From: Alphaproteobacteria bacterium
GTDB taxonomy: Bacteria > Pseudomonadota > Alphaproteobacteria > Caulobacterales > Caulobacteraceae
Length of the DNA: 64,000 nt
Direction: 5' to 3'
Assembly (NCBI GenBank): GCA_018826515.1
Contig: JAHKAM010000021.1
Coordinates: forward strand, 41,237 to 105,236
The stretch's first letter is position 1, and each line of letters begins with the position of its first letter. Below the pieces are notes generated by a model. The model did not search any database. It worked only from the letters and a program-made list of their open reading frames with translations, and was not told the DNA's origin. The position numbers were made by a program, and so were the translations under genes. Positions 54,025-63,210 of the stretch are shown one piece after another.

Positions 54025-54603
54025 ATGCTCGTCACCCTGATCGTCATCGCCGTCATCGTCGCCGTCGTGCTGTTCGTCATCGTCGGCGCCTACAACAAGC
54101 TGGTCGCCCTCGACCAGCGCGCCGACCAGTCGTTCGCCGACATCGACGTGCAGTTGAAGCAGCGCCAGGACCTCATCCCCAATCTGGTCGAGACGGTGAA
54201 GGGCTACGCCACGCACGAGCGCGCCACGCTCGACGCCGTCACCCAGGCCCGCGCCGCCGCTGCCGGCGCTACCTCGGTCAATGACAAGGTCCAGGCCGAG
54301 AACATGCTGACCGCGACCCTGGGCCGGCTGTTCGCCGTCGCCGAGGCCTATCCGGACCTCAAGGCCAACACCAACTATCTCGAACTGCAGCGCGAGCTGT
54401 CGGACATCGAGAACAAGCTGGCCGCCGCCCGTCGCTTCTTCAACAGTGCGGTGTCCGAGTTCAACGCCGTGCGCCGTCAGTTCCCGACCGTCCTGTTCGC
54501 CGGCATGGTCGGCTTCGGTTCGGACAAGCCCTTCTTCGACGTGGGCGAGGCCGACCGCGCCGCCATGACCGCCGCGCCGCCCACGGTGAATTTTCAGGCG
54601 TAA
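54025..54603 (+). CDS. LemA family protein
   Basis: YNKLVALDQRADQSFADIDVQLKQRQDLIPNLVETVKGYATHE. Confidence 0.96.
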   Translation: MLVTLIVIAVIVAVVLFVIVGAYNKLVALDQRADQSFADIDVQLKQRQDLIPNLVETVKGYATHERATLDAVTQARAAAAGATSVNDKVQAENMLTATLGRLFAVAEAYPDLKANTNYLELQRELSDIENKLAAARRFFNSAVSEFNAVRRQFPTVLFAGMVGFGSDKPFFDVGEADRAAMTAAPPTVNFQA

Positions 54604-54612
54604 GGGGTCGCA

Positions 54613-55647
54613 TTGATGGGCGCTGTCGGGCTCCAGACCCACATCTGGGCGAACAACACCCGCTCGATCCTGCTGCTGGCCGCCTTTCCCGTGCTGATGA
54701 TCTTCATCATCTACGGGATCCAGCTGGTCATGATGGGCTTCGGCGTCCTGCCCGGGACAGGGAGGGGACTGGGCGACGATATGGCGCTGGCCGCCTCCTG
54801 GCTCGGCGCCACCGTGCCGCTGGCCTTCATCGTCGCGGGCATCTGGTTCGCCATTTCCTATTTCGGCAGCCAGGCCATGATCGACCTGATGACCGGGGCG
54901 CGGAAGGTTGAGAGAAAGTCCGAGCCGGACCTCTACAACCTGCTGGAAAACCTAGCCATCTCACGCGGTCTGCGCACGCCGACCCTGCGCGTCATCGACA
55001 ACGACAGCCTCAACGCCTTCGCCACCGGCCTGCACGAGGGCCAGTACAGCGTCACCGTCACCCGCGGACTGGTGAACACCCTGACCCGGGACGAGCTCGA
55101 GGCGGTGCTGGCCCATGAGCTGACCCACGTCATCAACAAGGATGTACGGACCATGGTGATCGCCTCGATCTTCGCGGGCATCATCAGCGTCATCGCCGAA
55201 CTGGTCTTTCGCGGGCTGATCTATTCCCGCGGCGGCGGACGGCGCGACAACAAGAACGCCATGCCGCTGATCCTGATCGGCCTGGCCTTCGCCGCCGTCG
55301 GCTTCGCCCTTGCCATCGTCATCCGCATGATGCTGTCGCGGACCCGTGAGTACGTCGCCGACGCCGGCGCCGTTGAGCTGACCAAGAACCCGGACGCCAT
55401 GATCTCGGCCCTGCGCAAGGTCGAGGGCCGGTCGTCGCTGAAGGGCCCCGACGAGCTGCAGCAGCTGTTCCTCGACAACCAGCCGGACGGAGTCGGACTG
55501 GAAGGGCTGTTCGCCAGCCACCCGCCGATCCAGAAGCGAATCGACGCGCTGGTGAAGTTCGGCGGCGGTGTGGATCCCGGCGTCTGGTCAGGCGAGCCCG
55601 CCGGGGCGCCCGAAGGTTATGCGACGTCGGTGCCGGCCGCCGGCTGA
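54613..55647 (+). CDS. M48-family membrane metalloprotease (HtpX-like)
   Basis: LEAVLAHELTHVINKDVRTMVI (HExxH), SRTREYVADAGAVELTKNPDAMISALRKV. Confidence 0.95.
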   Translation: MMGAVGLQTHIWANNTRSILLLAAFPVLMIFIIYGIQLVMMGFGVLPGTGRGLGDDMALAASWLGATVPLAFIVAGIWFAISYFGSQAMIDLMTGARKVERKSEPDLYNLLENLAISRGLRTPTLRVIDNDSLNAFATGLHEGQYSVTVTRGLVNTLTRDELEAVLAHELTHVINKDVRTMVIASIFAGIISVIAELVFRGLIYSRGGGRRDNKNAMPLILIGLAFAAVGFALAIVIRMMLSRTREYVADAGAVELTKNPDAMISALRKVEGRSSLKGPDELQQLFLDNQPDGVGLEGLFASHPPIQKRIDALVKFGGGVDPGVWSGEPAGAPEGYATSVPAAG

Positions 55648-56375
55648 GCCATTCGCTCCCACCCCAGCCTGGTGAGTTGCTCCATCGGGCGGAACTCGGC
55701 CTTGTAGTCCATCTTCCTCGAGCCCCGGACCCAGTAGCCCAGGTAGACGAAGGGCAGGCCGACGGTCGTCGCCTGTCGAACATGGTCGAGAATGGCGAAG
55801 CGGCCGAGGCTGCGCGTCTCCAGCGCCGGATCGAAGAAGCTGTAGACCATGGACAGACCGTCCCCGAGCAGGTCCGTCAGGCAGACGCCGACCAGATCGC
55901 CGGGACCGCCGTCGGGCGAGGGCAGGCGGTATTCGATCAGATGGGTCCGCACCGCCGTGTCCTCGACCATGGCGACATAGTCCAGCCAGCCCATGCCGCT
56001 CATCCCGCCGCCGGGGTGGCGCCCATGCAGGTAGCGGCGCAGCAGATCGAACTGCTCGGTCGTGGCCTCGGCCTCGACAAGGTCGCGGGACAGGTCAGCG
56101 TTACGTTTCAACACCTTGCGCTGGGATCTTGAGAAGCTGAACTCGGCCACAGGGAGGCGGACGGAGACGCAGGCGTCGCAGGCCTCGCAGGCCGGGCGGT
56201 AGGCGATGTTCTGGCTGCGGCGGAAGCCGGCCTGGGTCAGCTCGTCATTGACGTGAACGCCCTCGCTGAAGGGCAGGTTGGCGAACACCTTCCGTTCGGT
56301 CTGACCCGGCAGATAGGGGCAGGGGGCCACGGTGGTCATATAGAAGCGAAGCTGGCGCTGGGGAACGAAGGTCAC
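55617..56375 (-). CDS. bpt: Aspartate/glutamate leucyltransferase (Bpt; ATE-family arginyltransferase-like)
   Basis: CPYLPGQTERKVFANLPF; NDELTQAGFRRSQNIAYRPACEACDACVSVRLPVAEF; FVYLGYWVRGSRKMDYKAEFRPME. Confidence 0.94.
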   Translation of the reverse strand: MTFVPQRQLRFYMTTVAPCPYLPGQTERKVFANLPFSEGVHVNDELTQAGFRRSQNIAYRPACEACDACVSVRLPVAEFSFSRSQRKVLKRNADLSRDLVEAEATTEQFDLLRRYLHGRHPGGGMSGMGWLDYVAMVEDTAVRTHLIEYRLPSPDGGPGDLVGVCLTDLLGDGLSMVYSFFDPALETRSLGRFAILDHVRQATTVGLPFVYLGYWVRGSRKMDYKAEFRPMEQLTRLGWERMAQPAAGTDVA

Positions 56376-56498
56376 GGGCTCAGGTCCGCATCCAATTTCG
56401 CCGATAGTGGGGCAGCCGCTGACGCATGCCCTGATCTGCACAGCCGATATGTCGGGGCGCAAGACCATTCGCCCCACACAAGCATGCAGGGCGCACGC

Positions 56499-57401
56499 TC
56501 ACAGGCTGGTGTCCGTGGGCAGGACCGGGGCCTCGCGAAGCAGGACGATGGCGATGCGGCGGTTGCCGGCCAGGGTGGGATCGTCGGGATACAGCGGGTC
56601 CGAGCCGGCCTTGCCGGAGACCTGATAGACGCGGTCCGCGTCGACGCCGCTGGCCTGAAGGATCAGGCGCGAGGCGTTCGCCCGCGAGGACGACAGGGTC
56701 CAGTCGTTGGGGCCGGTCGCGCGGTTGGAGCCCGGGGCCGCCGAGGTGTGACCGGTGATCGAGATCCGGTTGGGCAACTGGTTGATCACGCGGGAAATCG
56801 TCCGAAGCAGCAACTGGGCGCGGGCGTTGGGGCGGGCGGAATTCTGCTCGAACATCGAGCGACCCTCCTGATCGACCAGCTGGATGCGCAGGCCCTCGGG
56901 CGTCTGGTCGATGATCAGCTGTTTCGACAGCTCGGCCAGTTCGGGCATGGCCTGCATGGCCTGACGGAGCGATTCGGCCGCGGAGCTGAATTCCGCGGCC
57001 TCGCGGCGGGCGATCTCCTCGCGCAGGGCTTCTTCACTGGCGGCGGCGAGGTTCTGGTTCTGGCCGACCTCCTGCGGCGAATCAGCCGGGGCCTCCGGCG
57101 CCAGTTCGGTGATCACGGACTGGGAGCCCTCGCTCTTGGCGCCGTCATCCCCGAGAGAAGTGCCGCCGAGAATGCCGCCGGAACCCGAGGTGGTCGAGGA
57201 CACGCTGGCGGGGGCGAAATACTCCGCGATGCCCCGTTTCTGCTCGGGATCGGTCGTGTTGATCAGCCACATCAGCAGGAAGAAGGCCATCATGGCCGTG
57301 ACGAAGTCGGCGTAGGCGACCTTCCAGGCGCCGCCATGGTGGCCGCCGCCGACGACCTTCTTGACCTTCTTGATCAGGATCGGGCGATCGCTCAGGGACA
57401 T
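56499..57401 (-). CDS. motB: Flagellar motor protein MotB
   Basis: KKVKKVVGGGHHGGAWKVAYADFVTAMMAFFLLMWLINTTDPEQKRGIAEYFAP; C-terminal OmpA-like domain. Confidence 0.94.
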   Translation of the reverse strand: MSLSDRPILIKKVKKVVGGGHHGGAWKVAYADFVTAMMAFFLLMWLINTTDPEQKRGIAEYFAPASVSSTTSGSGGILGGTSLGDDGAKSEGSQSVITELAPEAPADSPQEVGQNQNLAAASEEALREEIARREAAEFSSAAESLRQAMQAMPELAELSKQLIIDQTPEGLRIQLVDQEGRSMFEQNSARPNARAQLLLRTISRVINQLPNRISITGHTSAAPGSNRATGPNDWTLSSSRANASRLILQASGVDADRVYQVSGKAGSDPLYPDDPTLAGNRRIAIVLLREAPVLPTDTSL

Positions 57402-57515
57402 GGGGACGCGAACCTTTGGCGGAGAACTTGAGGGCAGGGTGGGCGCGTCAAGGTTAAGGCCGCGTTTCCCATGTCGCGCCTTGCCGCGAAGCGGGGGGTC
57501 GCCTAGTCGTCGGAC

Positions 57516-58013
57516 GTGAGCACCTCCGATCCCGCCGTCCTCGACCTCGCCGCCTATCGCCGGGCGCTGGGCGGATTCGCGACCGGGGTCTGTGTTGTGA
57601 CCGCCCACACGCCGGACGGACCGTTCGGCATCACCGTCAACTCCTTCACCTCCGTGTCGCTAAATCCGCCGCTGGTGCTCTGGTGTCTCGACCGCGGTTC
57701 CGACCGGCACGACGCCTTTGCCGGCGCCGACCGGTTCGCGGTCCACATGCTGCCGGTCGAGGACCGCGAGATGTCGGACCGGTTCGCCTGGGGCGTCTGC
57801 CGTCTGTCGACCGAAGAGTTCGACAGTTCCAGCGCCGAACCGCCGCGCCTGAAGAACGCCCTGACCCGGCTGGACTGTATCGCCGCGGACCGGATCATCA
57901 TGGGCGATCACCTGACCATCATCGGCGCCGTGCAGGGTTTCGAGACCCGGCCCGGAGCCGGCTTGACCTATTTCCGTGGACGCTACGGCGTCGCCGAGGA
58001 GCCCGAAACATGA
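57516..58013 (+). CDS. Flavin reductase family protein
   Basis: YRRALGGFATGVCVVTAHTPDGPFGITVNSFTSVSLNPPLVLWCLDRGS. Confidence 0.92.
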   Translation: MSTSDPAVLDLAAYRRALGGFATGVCVVTAHTPDGPFGITVNSFTSVSLNPPLVLWCLDRGSDRHDAFAGADRFAVHMLPVEDREMSDRFAWGVCRLSTEEFDSSSAEPPRLKNALTRLDCIAADRIIMGDHLTIIGAVQGFETRPGAGLTYFRGRYGVAEEPET

Positions 58014-58879
58014 AGATCGGTTTCGTGGGGCTGGGCGTCATGGGCGCGCCGATGGGGCGGCATCTGGTTCAGGCGGGGCATGAGGTCGCCGGTTTCAACC
58101 GATCGCCCGACAAGGCGCGTGACTGGGCCGCCGCGACCGGCGGCCGGTTCGCCGCCACGGTCGCCGAGGCCGCGGGGGGCGCCGAACTGCTCGTCCTCTG
58201 CGTCGGCAATGACGACGACGTGCGCCAGGTCACGGGCGAGGGCCTGTCGCATCTGGCGGCCGGCGCCGTGATCGTCGATCACACCACGACCTCGGCGAAG
58301 GTCGCGCGCGAGATGGCCGGCCTGGCGACGGGACAGGGGTCAGCCTTCATCGATGCGCCTGTCTCGGGCGGACAGGCCGGGGCGGAGAACGGTCAGCTCA
58401 GCGTCATGGCCGGGGGCGATGCGGCGGCGCTGGCGCGGGTCGAGCCGGTGCTGATGTCCTATGCCAAGGCCGTGAAACACATGGGCCCGTCGGGGTCCGG
58501 CCAACTGACCAAGATGGTCAACCAGATCGCCATCGCCGGCGTGGTGCAGGGCCTGGCCGAGGCCGTGCATTTCGCGCAGTCCGCCGGGCTCGACACAGAC
58601 GCGGCCTATGACGCCATCTCCAAGGGAGCGGCGCAGTCGTGGCAGATGGACAACCGCTGGAAGACGGCGGCGCGGCGCGAGTTCGACTTCGGCTTCGCGG
58701 TCGACTGGATGCGCAAGGACCTGGGGCTGGTGCTGGATGAAGCGCGGGCCAACGGGGCGCATCTGTCGCTGACGGCGCTGGTCGACCAGTTCTATTCCGA
58801 GGTGCAGTCCATGGGCGGATCGCGATGGGACACCTCCAGCCTGGCGGCGCGACTGCAGGACCGGACGCCGGGACGCTGA
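58010..58879 (+). CDS. NAD(P)-dependent beta-hydroxyacid dehydrogenase (3-hydroxyisobutyrate dehydrogenase family)
   Basis: MKIGFVGLGVMGAPMGRHLVQAGHEVAGFNRS; FIDAPVSGGQAGAENGQLSVMAGG. Confidence 0.93.
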   Translation: MKIGFVGLGVMGAPMGRHLVQAGHEVAGFNRSPDKARDWAAATGGRFAATVAEAAGGAELLVLCVGNDDDVRQVTGEGLSHLAAGAVIVDHTTTSAKVAREMAGLATGQGSAFIDAPVSGGQAGAENGQLSVMAGGDAAALARVEPVLMSYAKAVKHMGPSGSGQLTKMVNQIAIAGVVQGLAEAVHFAQSAGLDTDAAYDAISKGAAQSWQMDNRWKTAARREFDFGFAVDWMRKDLGLVLDEARANGAHLSLTALVDQFYSEVQSMGGSRWDTSSLAARLQDRTPGR

Positions 58880-58949
58880 GACCCGGCATCCTCTGATTTC
58901 ACATAATATATCTTATGCGCACCGCTGACGCCAGATCGCACCGGCCGGA

Positions 58950-59795
58950 CTATGGCCCCTGTCCAACCGTCCGGGCGGCGTCCAGCAAGGCGATGGCTTC
59001 CCGCACATAGACGGCATGGGCCACCACGCCGATCCCCAGCGGCTCATCCGACGGCCGAACCTCGGACGTCAGAACCCCGGCGATGAACGGATGGTCGGGC
59101 TGGACCGTCCCGGGCAGTTTTCGTGCAGCCGGCGTCCAGAATACCGGCCCCCCCGAGTTTCCGGGAAAAACCGGAAAATCAAGCAGGAAGACCGGAAAGC
59201 TCTCGATCGGTGTCAGAGGCCACGACGCGATCCGACCGGTACGAAGGATCGGAAACCCCGCCGTATTGGACGAATAGCCCCGCGGAAACCCGAGCGTGAG
59301 CAGTTCATCGCCCGGCCCCACCTGCCAGGTATCAAGGTCTTCTCCGCTGGCCAGCCAGCCCAGCGGAATGGCCGCCCGGGCGAAGACCGGCGGCGCGGAT
59401 ACCTCCATCACGGCAATGTCCCGTTCCGGATGCCGGGTCCAGACCGGGGCTCCGTCGATATCGCGGATGCGCAGCGGATCGGGCGCGAACCGCCAGCCGC
59501 CGCCGGGCATCTCGCTGCGCCAGCCGACCCGCGCGTCCCGGCCGGCCATCCCGTCCAGGACATGGTGGGCGGTGACCATGACGGTGCGTTGTGTGCCGTC
59601 CGGACGCGGCGCCTCGATCAGAAAAGCCGTGCCGACCCGACGGGTGCCGTTGCCGTTGTTCTGGTCGATCTGCACGGTGGCGTTGATGAGGCCGACGGTC
59701 AGATCCCACGCAGGCGCGGCCAGTTCCGCGATCGGCGGCTCCTGTACCTGGACCTGCTCCCAGGCGGGCTGGGGCGGCGTCTGGAGATCGAACAT
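58950..59795 (-). CDS. Trypsin-like serine protease domain protein without obvious signal peptide
   Basis: VTAHHVLDG (His), RHPERDIAVMEV (Asp), FPVFPGNSGGPVF (Ser). Confidence 0.85.
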   Translation of the reverse strand: MFDLQTPPQPAWEQVQVQEPPIAELAAPAWDLTVGLINATVQIDQNNGNGTRRVGTAFLIEAPRPDGTQRTVMVTAHHVLDGMAGRDARVGWRSEMPGGGWRFAPDPLRIRDIDGAPVWTRHPERDIAVMEVSAPPVFARAAIPLGWLASGEDLDTWQVGPGDELLTLGFPRGYSSNTAGFPILRTGRIASWPLTPIESFPVFLLDFPVFPGNSGGPVFWTPAARKLPGTVQPDHPFIAGVLTSEVRPSDEPLGIGVVAHAVYVREAIALLDAARTVGQGP

Positions 59796-59880
59796 CGTCC
59801 CTGCCCGTCATTGGCGTTTGTTCATTTGACGGCGGGCCGTCCGCGCGCACAAGGTCCGGCGTCAATTCAGGGGCTCCGAC

Positions 59881-62061
59881 ATGAACCGCCGCGACCTTCT
59901 CGCCACATCCGCCGCCGCGCTCGCCGCGACGGCCCTTCCCGCCCAAGCTCGCCCAACCGGAGTCTCGATGTCCCAAGGAACGCCCGTCCCGCCCGTCGCG
60001 AAGAAGATTCCGGTCCGCATCGAACAGCTGGGCCGCGTCCGCACCGACGACTATCAGTGGATGAAGGACGACAACTGGCAGGCGGTGCTGCGCGATCCGA
60101 CCCTGATCAAGGCCGAAGTCAAGGAGCACCTCGACGCCGAGAACGCCTATCGCGAGGCCATGATGGCCTCCACCCTGCCGCTGCAGGCGACCATGTTCGA
60201 GGAGATGAAGGGGCGCATCAAGGAGGCGGACAGTTCGGTCCCCTCGCCTGACGGGCCGTGGGAATATTACGTCGAATACCGGACCGGCGATCAGCATCCC
60301 CGCTATATGCGCAAGCCTCGCGGCGGCGCCGGCGAGGCGCAACTGCTGCTCGACGCCAACGCCCTGGCCGAGGGCAAGGCCTATTCCGAGGTCTCGGCGA
60401 CAGACCACAGCCCGGATCACGCCCTGTTCGCCTATGCCGAGGACGCCCAGGGGTCCGAGGTGCACCAGATCTTCATCCGCGACATGACGACCGGCGAGGT
60501 CCTGCCCGATCCGATCGGCTCGGCGAACGGCAATTTCACCTTCTCGCCGGACAGCCAGTGGATCTTCTGGACCAACCGCGACGACAACGGCCGCCCCGAC
60601 AAGATCTTCCGCCGTCCCGTGCGCGGCGGCGAAACCGCCCTTGTCTATGAAGAGACCGACGACGGCATGTTCATCGGCGTCGGCCGCACCGCCGACGACG
60701 CCTTCATCCTGATCTCCGTCGGCAACCAGGAGACCTCGGAGGTGCGGGTCATTCCGGCCGGGACCCCGACCGCCGCGCCGGTCGTGCTGGAGCCGCGCCA
60801 CGTCGGCCGGCTTTATGACGCCGACCACTGGGGCGACCGCTGGGTCATCCGCACCAACGCCGACGACTCCATCGATTTCAAGATCGTCGAGGCGCCGACG
60901 GCGACGCCCGGCAAGGCCAACTGGGTCGATCTCGTCCCGCACACGCCGGGCCGCTACATCGAGGGCGTCGGACTGGTGAAGAACTATATCGGCCGCCAGG
61001 AACGGGCCGACGCCAATACGAAGATCGTCGTCCGCGACCGCGCCGGCGCCGAACACGAGATCGCGGTCGACGAGCCCGCCTATTCCCTGTCGCTGACCGG
61101 GGCGTCGGAGTTCGACACCACCATCATGCGCTACGGCTACAATTCGCCGTCCACCCCGACCTCGACCTATGACTACGACCTGGCCACGCGCGAGCGCACC
61201 CTGCGCAAGGTGCAGGAGGTGCCGTCGGGCCACGATGCGTCGGACTATGTGGTCGAACGGCTGAACGCCCCTGCCCCGGACGGCGAACTGGTGCCGGTCA
61301 CGGTGCTGCGCCGCAGGTCGACGCCGGTCGACGGCTCGGCCCCGCTGCTGCTCTACGGCTACGGCTCGTACGGCATTCCGATGCCGGCCAGCTTCTCGAC
61401 CAACCGGCTGTCGCTGGTCGATCGCGGCTGGATCTACGCCATCGCCCACATCCGCGGGGGCTCGGACAAGGGCTGGGGCTGGTTCCTGAACGCTCGCCGT
61501 TTCACCAAGAAGAACACCTTCACCGACTTCATCGCCGCCGCGGAACACCTGATTTCGAGCGGCCACGGCCAGGCCGGCCATATCGTGGCCCAGGGCGGCT
61601 CCGCGGGCGGCCTGCTGATGGGGGCGGTCAACAACATGCGCCCGGACCTGTGGGCCGGGGTGATCGGCCAGGTGCCCTTCGTCGATGTGATCAACACCAT
61701 GAGCGACACCAGCCTCCCGCTGACGCCGCCGGAATGGCCGGAGTGGGGTAATCCGATCGAGGACCCCGAGGCCTACGACTATATGATGAGCTACAGCCCC
61801 TACGACCAGGTCGGCCCCATGGCCTATCCGGCGGTGCTGGCGACCGGCGGCCTGTCGGATCCGCGGGTGACCTACTGGGAGCCCGAGAAATGGGTGGCGA
61901 AGCTGCGGCCGGCCACGACCTCCGGAAAGCCGATCCTGCTGAAGATCAATATGGAGGCCGGCCACGCCGGTTCATCCGGGCGGTTCGACTATCTGAAGGA
62001 GGTCGCCCACGACTACGCCTTCGCGGTCTGGGCCATCGACAAGGGCTGGGAGCGGGCCTGA
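59881..62061 (+). CDS. S9A prolyl oligopeptidase / oligopeptidase B-like with Tat-type leader
   Basis: MNRRDLLATSAAALAATALPAQA; VRIEQLGRVRTDDYQWMKDDNWQAVLRDP; QGGSAGGLLMGAVNNMRPDLWAG; GHAGSSGRFDYLKEVAHDYAF. Confidence 0.93.
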   Translation: MNRRDLLATSAAALAATALPAQARPTGVSMSQGTPVPPVAKKIPVRIEQLGRVRTDDYQWMKDDNWQAVLRDPTLIKAEVKEHLDAENAYREAMMASTLPLQATMFEEMKGRIKEADSSVPSPDGPWEYYVEYRTGDQHPRYMRKPRGGAGEAQLLLDANALAEGKAYSEVSATDHSPDHALFAYAEDAQGSEVHQIFIRDMTTGEVLPDPIGSANGNFTFSPDSQWIFWTNRDDNGRPDKIFRRPVRGGETALVYEETDDGMFIGVGRTADDAFILISVGNQETSEVRVIPAGTPTAAPVVLEPRHVGRLYDADHWGDRWVIRTNADDSIDFKIVEAPTATPGKANWVDLVPHTPGRYIEGVGLVKNYIGRQERADANTKIVVRDRAGAEHEIAVDEPAYSLSLTGASEFDTTIMRYGYNSPSTPTSTYDYDLATRERTLRKVQEVPSGHDASDYVVERLNAPAPDGELVPVTVLRRRSTPVDGSAPLLLYGYGSYGIPMPASFSTNRLSLVDRGWIYAIAHIRGGSDKGWGWFLNARRFTKKNTFTDFIAAAEHLISSGHGQAGHIVAQGGSAGGLLMGAVNNMRPDLWAGVIGQVPFVDVINTMSDTSLPLTPPEWPEWGNPIEDPEAYDYMMSYSPYDQVGPMAYPAVLATGGLSDPRVTYWEPEKWVAKLRPATTSGKPILLKINMEAGHAGSSGRFDYLKEVAHDYAFAVWAIDKGWERA

Positions 62062-62082
62062 CCGCTCCCCTGCCCCGCTTCG

Positions 62083-62550
62083 TCAGGGCTCGAGGGTCCA
62101 GGTGTACGGACCGACCTCGTCGGCGTGCATGACCACGAAATTACGGGTCTCATAGCCGGCCGGGCAGGTGTCGCTGCCGTCTGACCAGAAGGTGTAGGGA
62201 CCGGGATACTGGACGCACAGGGCGTGGTTGCCCGACCATGACCGGCCGGAGCCGTCGGTTGTGTCGCCGTACATATAGAAGTTGGCGTTGTCAGTGGAGA
62301 CCAGCTCGGTGCAGGCGCCGTTGTTGACGACGTACCAGCCGCGATTGATGAACCGGCCGGTGCCGACCTCGACATAGGAGATGGCCACGGTCCCGTTGCG
62401 CCCGCTTTCGTTGCAGACGCGGATATCGACGGTGGCGGGGCGCGCCGGGGTCGGCGCGGACATCCCGGGCTTGCTCTGGGCGGCGGCTGCGCCCGGTGAG
62501 ACGGCGACCAGCGAAACGGCTATCGCCGCGACGAACAGATGTGTTTTCAT
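62083..62550 (-). CDS. Exported DUF1036-like protein
   Basis: Signal peptide MKTHLFVAAIAVSLVAVSPGAAAAQ; VDIRVCNESGRNGTVAISYVEVGTGRFINRGWYVVNNGACTELV. Confidence 0.65.
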   Translation of the reverse strand: MKTHLFVAAIAVSLVAVSPGAAAAQSKPGMSAPTPARPATVDIRVCNESGRNGTVAISYVEVGTGRFINRGWYVVNNGACTELVSTDNANFYMYGDTTDGSGRSWSGNHALCVQYPGPYTFWSDGSDTCPAGYETRNFVVMHADEVGPYTWTLEP

Positions 62551-62646
62551 GATCCCCTCTCCCCGGATGGCCGGCGCAGATTATCAGGGTTCCCGAACGA
62601 TGCCACTGACAGTTGCTGACGGTCTCTCCAGCCCCCGCCTGCCCCA

Positions 62647-63204
62647 ATGACCATCGCGCTGAGCGACGCGACCCCGGGAGACCTGCCCGCGATCACCGCC
62701 CTCTACGCCCGCGAGGTCGAGGGCGGCACGGCCACCTTTGAAACCACCCCGCCGAGCCCGGCGGAGATGGCGCAGCGTTTCGAGGCGGTTCGGCGCCACG
62801 GCCTGCCATGGCTTGTGGCCGGCATCGACAACCGCTTCGCCGGTTATGCCTACACCTCGCCGTTTCGACCGCGCCCGGCCTATCGCTACGGCGTCGAGGT
62901 CTCCATCTATGTCGAGGATCACGCGCGCCGCCGCGGCGTGGGACGGGCCCTGCTCCGGGCCCTGATCGACCGGACCCGCGACGCCGGCCTCAGGCACATG
63001 ATCGCCGCCATCAGCGACAGCGACACCAGCGACGCCTCGATCGCCCTGCACCGGGCGCTGGGGTTCCGGGATGCCGGCGCCTGGCGCCAGGTCGGCTGGA
63101 AATTCGGGCGGTGGCTGGACGTCACCTTGATGCAGCTGGATCTGGACCCGGAAGGCGCGCCGCCGGCGAGGCCTGGCCTGAACCTTGGCGGCGGGCCGGC
63201 CTGA
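62647..63204 (+). CDS. GNAT N-acetyltransferase (phosphinothricin acetyltransferase-like)
   Basis: ALYAREVEGGTATFETTPPS; VEVSIYVEDHARRRGVGRALLRALIDRTRDAGLRHMIAAISDSD. Confidence 0.93.
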   Translation: MTIALSDATPGDLPAITALYAREVEGGTATFETTPPSPAEMAQRFEAVRRHGLPWLVAGIDNRFAGYAYTSPFRPRPAYRYGVEVSIYVEDHARRRGVGRALLRALIDRTRDAGLRHMIAAISDSDTSDASIALHRALGFRDAGAWRQVGWKFGRWLDVTLMQLDLDPEGAPPARPGLNLGGGPA

Positions 63205-63210
63205 CCGCCC

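Noticed and set aside
56499-57401. MotB without adjacent MotA as an anomaly
   Set aside because: I believe motA and motB are also unlinked in Caulobacter, so separation is not unusual.
59332-61965. 877-aa minus-strand ORF antisense to the S9 oligopeptidase
   Set aside because: High-GC antisense artefact; the sense strand carries a clear S9 family protein.
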